DNA of 7,053 bases, taken from NCBI GenBank assembly GCA_022424815.1, contig JAKMGS010000072.1:1940-8992 (forward strand), read 5' to 3'. Of the stretch, positions 1-4,810 are shown one piece after another; the stretch's first letter is position 1, and each line of letters opens with the position of its first letter. Under the pieces are notes generated by a model. It saw only the letters and a list, made by a program, of their open reading frames with translations, did not search any database and was not told where the DNA came from. The position numbers were made by a program, and so were the translations under genes. The stretch is from Schleiferiaceae bacterium (lineage in GTDB: Bacteria > Bacteroidota > Bacteroidia > Flavobacteriales > Schleiferiaceae).

Positions 1-1
1 C

Positions 2-934
2 ACAGATGGGATTGAAGCCTGCGATGGAGACCCTTGTATAGTGAGCAAGAAACTACAAAGACAAGGAATCATCCTTAAGCCTTTCGTTATCGGTATTGGA
101 ATGGATCAGAACTTCAAGGAAAGTTTTGAGTGTGTAGGCACCTATTACGATGCTTCTGATGAGAACACTTTTAAAAATGTCTTAGGTGTGGTGATTTCAC
201 AAGCTTTAGACAATACCACAGCTCAGATAAACTTGCTCGATATTAATGGGAAACCGACAGAAACGGATGTACCCATTATCCTTTATGACCACACTTCTCA
301 GAAGTTAAGAAAGAGCTTCATTCATACCCTCAATTACAAAGGACAGCCGGATACATTAATTTTAGATCCTCTGGTAACCTACGATATGGTGGTGCATACC
401 GTTCCCCCTGTTCGAGTGGATAGTATTGTCATCTATCCTGGTACTCACACTCATATAGGAGCCGCTACCCCACAAGGACGATTGGAACTTAAATCAAATT
501 CGAGATATAATAATGATGTAGCCTGCATCATAAAATCACATGGGAAAAATAAAATTTTACACGTCCAATCATTTGGAAGCTCACAACGTTATTTGAGCGG
601 CACGTATGATTTAGAAATTTTAACGCTTCCTAGAATCATTCAAAAAGGGATTAAAATAGACGCTAGCGCGACTACAACTATTGCCATCCCTCCGCCTGGA
701 ATGGTCACCTTAAAAATGGGAACAAGTGGCTATGGATCCATATTCGTAGAGCGCCCGGATGGCTATGAGTGGGTGACTGATATCAATACAAATTCAGAAC
801 GCGAAGTGTTACAACTTCAACCAGGTAAATACATGGTCGTATTCAGGAGTAAATATGCCCAAGAAACAGCCTACAGTAAAACGAAAGAGTTTAAAGTCAG
901 CTCAGGCTCTTCAACTATAGTGAAAATCAACTAA
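2..934 (+). CDS. VWA domain-containing protein, 3' part (start lies before the window)
   Basis: The frame is open to the left edge, so only the last 310 residues are seen. Residues 1-3 (TDG) match the last metal-site (MIDAS) motif of a von Willebrand factor A domain. They are followed by a Cys-containing segment (EACDGDPC, residues 5-12), the strand FVIGIGMD (28-35) and a GTYYDAS segment (46-52), as expected for the C-terminal third of a VWA domain. From about residue 75 onwards the protein is predicted to be beta-rich with no catalytic motif I recognise. I recall Bacteroidota VWA proteins with a tail of this style. VWA domains usually bind protein partners through a divalent metal; the partner here is unknown. 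The first metal-site motif (DxSxS) and any signal peptide lie outside the window. The gene ends 2 bp before the transketolase gene, so the two are probably co-transcribed. By hand count it is more A+T-rich than its neighbour (57 G+C in the 180 bases 481-660, against 95 in 1141-1320). Confidence 0.8.
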   Translation, partial: TDGIEACDGDPCIVSKKLQRQGIILKPFVIGIGMDQNFKESFECVGTYYDASDENTFKNVLGVVISQALDNTTAQINLLDINGKPTETDVPIILYDHTSQKLRKSFIHTLNYKGQPDTLILDPLVTYDMVVHTVPPVRVDSIVIYPGTHTHIGAATPQGRLELKSNSRYNNDVACIIKSHGKNKILHVQSFGSSQRYLSGTYDLEILTLPRIIQKGIKIDASATTTIAIPPPGMVTLKMGTSGYGSIFVERPDGYEWVTDINTNSEREVLQLQPGKYMVVFRSKYAQETAYSKTKEFKVSSGSSTIVKIN

Positions 935-936
935 GA

Positions 937-1893
937 ATGAAAAAGTACACCAACACAGGTAACAAGGATACGCGTTCGGGATTCGGCGCCGGATTACAAG
1001 AATTGGGCAATGAGAACAATAATGTAGTGGCGCTTTGTGCCGACCTCACCGGTTCCTTGAAAATGAATGCTTTCGCGGATGAGCACCCGGAAAGATTCTT
1101 CCAAGTAGGTATTGCTGAAGCCAATATGATGGGGATCGCCGCGGGGTTGACCATTGGCGGGAAGATTCCCTTTACCGGAACGTTCGCCAACTTCTCGACG
1201 GGACGCGTGTACGATCAAATCCGTCAAAGCATCGCATATTCCGGTAAGAATGTAAAGATCTGTGCTTCACACGCCGGACTTACTCTTGGGGAAGACGGTG
1301 CGACGCACCAAATCTTGGAAGATATCGGCTTAATGAAAATGTTGCCACACATGGTCGTGATCAATCCTTGTGATTACAACCAAACCAAGGCTGCTACCAA
1401 AGCAATCGCAGGGTACGAAGGACCAGTATATTTGCGTTTCGGACGCCCTTCTGTGGCAAATTTCACTCCTGCTGACGGTGCTGGGTTCACCATTGGAAAA
1501 GCGGATGTATTGACCGAAGGAACTGATGTAACGATCGTTGCGACGGGTCATTTGGTTTGGGAAGCTATTCAAGCGGCTGAAGCACTCGAAGCTCAAGGCA
1601 TCAGCGCAGAAGTCATCAATATGCATACCATTAAACCTCTAGATGAGGCGGCTATTCTGGCTTCAGTGGGTAAAACCGGCTGTGTAGTAACAGCAGAAGA
1701 GCACAACCGCTATGGCGGCTTAGGTGAAAGTGTTGCTCAGGTGTTGACCACCAACCACCCTGCTCCACAAGAGTTCGTAGCAGTGAACGATAGCTTTGGA
1801 GAAAGCGGTACCCCGGCACAACTCATGGAGAAGTACGGACTGAATGCTGAAGCTATTGAGGCAGCAGCCAAAAAAGTAATAGGCCGTAAATAA
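937..1893 (+). CDS. Transketolase, C-terminal subunit of a two-gene enzyme
   Basis: At 318 residues this is about half a normal transketolase. It carries the pyrimidine-binding domain (about 11-175) and the transketolase C-terminal domain (about 185-305) but no thiamine-diphosphate diphosphate-binding half. The motif GIAEANMMGIAAG (58-70) holds Glu61, at the position of the Glu that activates the cofactor. SHAGLTLGEDGATHQ (111-125) corresponds to the active-site His loop, and FGRP lies at 168-171. With its N-terminal partner it should transfer two-carbon ketol units in the non-oxidative pentose phosphate pathway in the cytosol. In many Bacteroidota the partner gene sits directly upstream, but here a VWA gene does. 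The partner may lie further upstream or elsewhere. The ATG at 937 is 2 bp after the VWA stop, with no Shine-Dalgarno sequence, which is normal in this phylum. A related split ketolase of another specificity is possible but less likely. Confidence 0.9.
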   Translation: MKKYTNTGNKDTRSGFGAGLQELGNENNNVVALCADLTGSLKMNAFADEHPERFFQVGIAEANMMGIAAGLTIGGKIPFTGTFANFSTGRVYDQIRQSIAYSGKNVKICASHAGLTLGEDGATHQILEDIGLMKMLPHMVVINPCDYNQTKAATKAIAGYEGPVYLRFGRPSVANFTPADGAGFTIGKADVLTEGTDVTIVATGHLVWEAIQAAEALEAQGISAEVINMHTIKPLDEAAILASVGKTGCVVTAEEHNRYGGLGESVAQVLTTNHPAPQEFVAVNDSFGESGTPAQLMEKYGLNAEAIEAAAKKVIGRK

Positions 1894-1930
1894 TCGATTA
1901 AACCTTTTGTACCTTCTTATCATCTAAAGA

Positions 1931-2476
1931 ATGATGGAGGCACAAAAAGACATTCAAAGCCTCCTGTTGCGCCAGCAATGGGAGGCTTCTTTTTATCAAA
2001 TTGTAGAGCAGTTCAGCGAACGGCTCTATCAATGCGCTTTCGGTATTCTAGGAAATCACGACGATGCCAACGACGCGGTGCAGGAAGCCTTCATCAGTAT
2101 TTGGAAAAACCTCCACAAATTTGAGGGCAAGAGTGCTATTTTCTCTTGGTGTTATGCCATTGTGCGCAACCAAAGTTTGTCGGAACTGCGCAAACGCGGG
2201 AATAGGTACATGCAAGATGTGGAGGCGCAAGTGGATTTGAAAGATGGGACGGCGCTGCGTTGGACGGCGGAAGAGATCGAGGACCAATTGGCCCATGCCC
2301 TCTCCCTACTTCCAGACAAACAGCGTATGGTCTTTGAACTGCGCTATTATCAGGACATGCCGTACGATGCGATGGCCGAACTCACCCAAACATCCGTAGG
2401 TGCTTTGAAAGCGAGTTATCATCATGCCAAGGAAAAAATTGGCCATCAATTAACCCAAGCATTAAACCTTCCGTAA
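1931..2476 (+). CDS. ECF-type RNA polymerase sigma factor (sigma-70 family)
   Basis: This 181-residue protein has the two-domain layout of extracytoplasmic-function sigma factors. Region 2 spans about 20-90, with the acidic DDANDAVQEAFISIWKNL core (44-61, which binds the polymerase clamp) and a FSWCYAIVRNQSLSELRKR segment (71-89) for -10 recognition. A polar linker covers 91-115. Region 4 spans about 116-178, with LPDKQRMVFELRYY (127-140) and a helix-turn-helix (about 142-170) for -35 binding. It should direct polymerase to a small stress regulon, probably including its own operon. Two ATGs are in tandem (1931 and 1934); either could start it, and the domain needs everything from about residue 10. 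It begins 37 bp after the transketolase stop with no terminator in between, but codons 9-22 contain a terminator-shaped hairpin, reported separately. The membrane-protein gene follows after 20 bp. Confidence 0.92.
   Translation: MMEAQKDIQSLLLRQQWEASFYQIVEQFSERLYQCAFGILGNHDDANDAVQEAFISIWKNLHKFEGKSAIFSWCYAIVRNQSLSELRKRGNRYMQDVEAQVDLKDGTALRWTAEEIEDQLAHALSLLPDKQRMVFELRYYQDMPYDAMAELTQTSVGALKASYHHAKEKIGHQLTQALNLP
1957..1994 (+). terminator. Intragenic terminator-like hairpin in the 5' end of the sigma gene
   Basis: AAGCCTCC (1957-1964) pairs perfectly with GGAGGCTT (1981-1988). Inside it, TG/TG (1965-1966 with 1979-1980) can form two wobble pairs, then TTGC (1967-1970) pairs with GCAA (1975-1978) around the four-base loop GCCA. 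This makes a 14-bp stem, followed at once by CTTTTTA (1989-1995). The shape is that of an intrinsic terminator, yet it lies within codons 9-22 of a conserved sigma-factor reading frame. No other terminator is visible between the transketolase stop (1893) and this point, so it could end upstream transcripts or attenuate the sigma operon. The pairing is seen directly; the function is inferred. Confidence 0.45.
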
Positions 2477-2496
2477 ACTTTTACATCTAACTACTA

Positions 2497-2874
2497 ATGA
2501 AAACAACGCCAAAACATACGATGCCACCCGGCTACCATGATGCGCTCAAAGCCGCGCTCCATGGCATTCCCGAGGCACATCCGGTGGATCGGAACACGGA
2601 AAAGCCTCGTGTCCGCCCTGTGGTGTCCTTGTGGCGCTATGCTGCCGTTGGTGTTGCTGCAAGCTTGGCTTTGCTCCTCTTTTTCAACACGTCGCCCTCT
2701 GACCCAGCGCTATCGGAGATCACCGCCCTTGAATTGTACGAGCTAGGCTATATGGAGGTTGAGGATATCATAGATTTGACGGAGCCTGATTCCCTTAACT
2801 TTCTAGATGCTGCAATCGAGCTAGAACTATTAATGAATTATACTAATCCAAACGATTATTTATACGAGTTATGA
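2497..2874 (+). CDS. Small single-pass membrane protein, probable anti-sigma or sensor partner of the ECF system
   Basis: I recognise no named family in these 125 residues. Residues 1-45 are rich in Pro and basic residues, a single hydrophobic segment covers 46-63 (WRYAAVGVAASLALLLFF), and residues 64-125 are strongly acidic: by hand count 15 Asp/Glu and no Lys, Arg or His. The basic side before the membrane segment predicts N-terminus in the cytosol and C-terminus in the periplasm. There is no zinc anti-sigma motif (HxxxCxxC). The cytosolic part is short, so sigma binding would rest on about 45 residues. Its place between a sigma gene (20 bp upstream) and a periplasmic sensor gene (overlapping by ATGA) is the main reason to propose a role in holding the sigma factor or relaying a signal to it. 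The ATG at 2497 lacks a Shine-Dalgarno sequence. As a protein it is well supported; the function is inference. Confidence 0.75.
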   Translation: MKTTPKHTMPPGYHDALKAALHGIPEAHPVDRNTEKPRVRPVVSLWRYAAVGVAASLALLLFFNTSPSDPALSEITALELYELGYMEVEDIIDLTEPDSLNFLDAAIELELLMNYTNPNDYLYEL

Positions 2875-3359
2875 AAAATAGAATCTTAACCCTCTTGATG
2901 CTTACCTCAATAATGGCCGTAGCACAGCCTGAAGGACACCGTGGTGATTTCGAAGAGAAACGCGAAAAGATTGAAGCCATCAAAGTGGCTTTCATCACCG
3001 AACAAATCGACCTAACTGTCGAAGAAAGTCAAAGCTTTTGGCCGGTGTACAATGAAATGTCAGATAAGGAGCATGCTTTGCGCAAAGCGCAGCGGGATGA
3101 CTTTAATGGACTGAAAGATTTTGAAAACGCTACAGATAAGGAAGTAGAAAAAGCCATTACCGAATTAGCCGACTTATCTGTACAGATTGAAGAACTGCGC
3201 AAAAGTTATTTACCCAAATTCATCGACATCATTGGCGCGAAGAAAACTGCCCAACTCATGAAGGCCGAGAAAGAATTTGGTAAGCGTCTCATGGAACGTA
3301 TGAAAGGGGGTAATCGCCCGGATCGTGAAGGCCCTGGCGGACGCAGACCGATGCGATAA
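2871..3359 (+). CDS. Periplasmic Spy/CpxP-like 'sensor of ECF-type sigma factor'
   Basis: This 162-residue protein has a signal peptide (about 1-18, hydrophobic LTLLMLTSIMAVA) with a probable cut after AVA, leaving Gln19. The mature part is highly charged and predicted all-helical. REKIEAIKVAFITEQIDLT (31-49) followed by EESQSFWPVYNEM (51-63) is the signature I recall from flavobacterial proteins called sensor of ECF-type sigma factor. It is like the LTxxQ helices of Spy/CpxP/CnrX periplasmic sensors. FIDIIGAKKTAQLMKAEKEFGKRLMERMK (117-145) forms the last helix. The tail 146-162 is rich in Gly, Pro and Arg with no obvious fold. No metal-binding Cys/His cluster is visible, so the signal may be misfolded protein rather than a metal. 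Its ATG overlaps the stop of the membrane-protein gene (ATGA), implying coupled translation. A strong terminator follows its stop by 34 bp, closing the operon. Confidence 0.85.
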   Translation: MKNRILTLLMLTSIMAVAQPEGHRGDFEEKREKIEAIKVAFITEQIDLTVEESQSFWPVYNEMSDKEHALRKAQRDDFNGLKDFENATDKEVEKAITELADLSVQIEELRKSYLPKFIDIIGAKKTAQLMKAEKEFGKRLMERMKGGNRPDREGPGGRRPMR

Positions 3360-3392
3360 AATGACCTAAACCTCCCAAGCCTAATATTGCTG

Positions 3393-3423
3393 CGGGCGGT
3401 GCTTTGCGCCGCCCGTTTCTTTT
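3393..3423 (+). terminator. Intrinsic terminator closing the sigma/sensor operon
   Basis: CGGGCGGTGC (3393-3402) pairs with GCGCCGCCCG (3406-3415) around a TTT loop, a 10-bp GC-rich stem with one G-T wobble, followed by TTTCTTTT (3416-3423). It lies 34 bp after the sensor stop. Its presence argues against the longer aminotransferase reading from TTG at 3404, because that start would lie in the hairpin loop and stem. Confidence 0.85.
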
Positions 3424-3456
3424 GACTCAAAAATGGCGCGCCCTTCCCTATCTTCG
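3421..3456 (+). promoter_or_regulatory. Candidate Bacteroidota-type promoter of the aminotransferase gene
   Basis: TTTG (3421-3424) resembles the -33 element and TATCTTCG (3449-3456) the -7 element of the Bacteroidota housekeeping promoter (TTTG, then TAnnTTTG), with one mismatch in the latter. The 24-base gap between them is slightly long. A promoter is expected here because the upstream operon is closed by a terminator. The -7 box ends only 4 bases before the ATG at 3461, so the transcript would be leaderless or nearly so. Confidence 0.4.
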
Positions 3457-3460
3457 CAAT

Positions 3461-4648
3461 ATGGCGAGCATCCGTGAACTCTTCTTATCCAACGTTGCCC
3501 AAGTTGTAGACCAGCCCTCCGGCCTCGAAATCGAGCGTGCCGAAGGCGTATACCTCTATGGACCGGATGGGAAAGCCTATCTCGATCTAATTTCGGGCAT
3601 TAGCGTCAGTAATGTCGGGCACAGCCATCCTCATATCGTACAAGCGGTGCAGGCACAAGCTACTAAACATATGCACCTGCAGGTGTACGGTGAATTTGCG
3701 GTGACTTTGCAAGCGAAATTGGCCCAAAAAGTACTTTCCAAATTACCGCCCTCCTTTGGAAGTGTGTATTTCGGAAATAGCGGCGCAGAAGCCATCGAAG
3801 GCGCACTAAAGGTGGCAAAGAAGTTCACGGGGCGCACGGGGCTAATCAGTTGTGAGCACAGTTACCACGGCTCGACACATGGGGCTTTGAGCATTCAGGG
3901 TTCGGAAGAATTTAAACAGGGGTATTATCCGTTGTTGCCGGACACGTACTTAATGCGCTACAACAACTTTGACGACCTCGAGAAAATAGGTCCAAAAACT
4001 GCTGCAGTGGTGGTCGAGGCAGTACAAGCCGAATCCGGATATTTTCCCGCCAATCCTATTTGGTTGCAGACCTTGAGAGCGCGCTGTACAAAAATGGGCG
4101 CCTTGCTCATCTTGGATGAAATTCAAACAGGCATGGGGCGCACGGGTACTTGGTTCGCCTTTGAGCAGTACGATATTGTTCCAGATATCCTCTGCTTGGC
4201 CAAGGGTTTTGGCGGCGGTATGCCTTTGGGGGCTTTTATCGCGCCTAAGCACATCATGGACGTGATCAAAGCAAATCCCATTTTAGGCCACATCACCACC
4301 TTTGGAGGGCATCCCGTGAGTTGCGCGGCGAGCTTGGCGGCCTTTGAGGTGATTGAATCTAATCCGCACTGGATGGAAGAGTTGGCACAGAAGTCAGCGT
4401 TGATCGAGAGAAAATTGGACCATCCAAAAATCAAGGCACTTACCGGAAAAGGGCTCATGTATTGCGTGCATTTGGACGATAGCGCCGATGCTGGAAAGGT
4501 CATTGCTTATTTGGAGGAGCACGGGGTGATTTCCGATTATTTCCTGTTCGCCGGCAATGCCGTGCGCATCTCTCCCCCGCTTCCGATCTCGTTGAAGGAA
4601 CTGGACCTGGGACTTCAAACTATTTTAGACGCTTTGGATACTATCTAA
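3461..4648 (+). CDS. Class III (ornithine/acetylornithine-type) PLP-dependent aminotransferase
   Basis: This 395-residue, full-length fold-type I aminotransferase of the aspartate aminotransferase family (class III) has the family motifs in order. They are SGISVSNVGHSHPHI near the N-terminus, NSGAEAIEGALK (cofactor phosphate site), SYHGSTHGALS, LILDEIQTGMGRTG with Asp219 (binds the pyridine nitrogen of PLP) and Gln222, and LAKGFGGGMPLGA with Lys248, the Schiff-base lysine. TTFGGHPVSCAA follows, then an Arg near the C-terminus (AVRISPPL) that fits the substrate carboxylate role. The enzyme should move an amino group between an omega- or alpha-amino donor and a keto acid in the cytosol. Acetylornithine, ornithine, 4-aminobutyrate or lysine are possible substrates and the sequence does not decide. 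No arginine-biosynthesis genes are nearby. I chose ATG 3461 because the longer TTG start at 3404 falls inside a terminator and adds 19 residues with no family match. It is probably monocistronic. Confidence 0.92.
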   Translation: MASIRELFLSNVAQVVDQPSGLEIERAEGVYLYGPDGKAYLDLISGISVSNVGHSHPHIVQAVQAQATKHMHLQVYGEFAVTLQAKLAQKVLSKLPPSFGSVYFGNSGAEAIEGALKVAKKFTGRTGLISCEHSYHGSTHGALSIQGSEEFKQGYYPLLPDTYLMRYNNFDDLEKIGPKTAAVVVEAVQAESGYFPANPIWLQTLRARCTKMGALLILDEIQTGMGRTGTWFAFEQYDIVPDILCLAKGFGGGMPLGAFIAPKHIMDVIKANPILGHITTFGGHPVSCAASLAAFEVIESNPHWMEELAQKSALIERKLDHPKIKALTGKGLMYCVHLDDSADAGKVIAYLEEHGVISDYFLFAGNAVRISPPLPISLKELDLGLQTILDALDTI

Positions 4649-4678
4649 AGGCTTCTTTGGGTACATCTAGAATAACCT

Positions 4679-4774
4679 TTGTACAACGACCCAAGGCAGA
4701 CCATCACCTTTGCCGGCGTGTTATTGCTCTTTGCAGCACTGTTCACCCTAAGAACTAAGCCCGCCGCGAAATAA
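4679..4774 (+). CDS. Weak candidate: 31-residue membrane peptide or gene remnant
   Basis: A reading frame from TTG (4679) to TAA (4772-4774) encodes a peptide with a clean hydrophobic stretch (TFAGVLLLFAALFTL) followed by RTKPAAK, the pattern of a single membrane helix with a basic end. An in-frame TAA at 4673 rules out an upstream ATG, and no Shine-Dalgarno sequence is visible. It sits between the aminotransferase stop and a strong terminator. It could be a small membrane protein, the surviving 3' end of a deleted gene, or chance. TAACCTTTG (4673-4681), resembling a -7 promoter element, overlaps the putative start, which fits a small RNA or remnant better than an intact gene. Confidence 0.2.
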   Translation: MYNDPRQTITFAGVLLLFAALFTLRTKPAAK

Positions 4775-4780
4775 GCATTC

Positions 4781-4810
4781 AAAAAGTCGCCCCTCGGGGC
4801 GACTTTTTTT
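4781..4810. terminator. Bidirectional intrinsic terminator between convergent genes
   Basis: GTCGCCCC (4786-4793) and GGGGCGAC (4796-4803) form a perfect 8-bp GC-rich stem, which would close with a CTCG-type loop. It is flanked by AAAAA (4781-4785) and TTTTTTT (4804-4810), so a U-run follows the hairpin on either strand. It serves the aminotransferase on the plus strand and the secreted DOMON protein on the minus strand. The latter's stop codon (4809-4811) overlaps the T-run. Confidence 0.9.

Noticed and set aside
1891..1900. Perfect palindrome TAATCGATTA over the transketolase stop codon, considered as an operator
   Set aside because: It is only ten A+T-rich bases, occurs once in the gap and has no partner site, so it cannot be told from chance.
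1901..1917. Promoter-like AACCTTTTG and TACCTTCT upstream of the sigma gene
   Set aside because: Each mismatches TAnnTTTG and no TTTG lies at a suitable distance upstream, so I do not call a promoter, though one may exist.
2537..2746. Alternative plus-frame ORF overlapping the membrane-protein gene
   Set aside because: Its composition is Arg/Ser/Pro-rich without a fold, and the frame at 2497-2874 has a clean membrane helix and an ATGA junction to the next gene.
3404..3460. Longer aminotransferase start at TTG 3404 (19 extra residues)
   Set aside because: The TTG lies in the loop and stem of the strong terminator at 3393-3423, the added residues match nothing in the family, and ATG 3461 gives a normal class III N-terminus.
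3433..3477. A 14-codon ORF (ATG 3433 to TGA) overlapping the aminotransferase start, as a possible leader peptide
   Set aside because: It would lie upstream of the predicted transcription start, has no run of one amino acid as attenuator leaders do, and is short enough to be chance.
4123..4503. 126-residue minus-strand ORF inside the aminotransferase, and a 100-residue one nearby at 3950-4252
   Set aside because: Both are antisense shadows of a well-supported conserved enzyme, with no recognisable domain and no start signals.
4655..4696. Inverted repeat CTTTGGGT / ACCCAAGG in the gap behind the aminotransferase
   Set aside because: It has eight pairs with a wobble and a 26-base loop, no T-run after it, and a much better terminator nearby.
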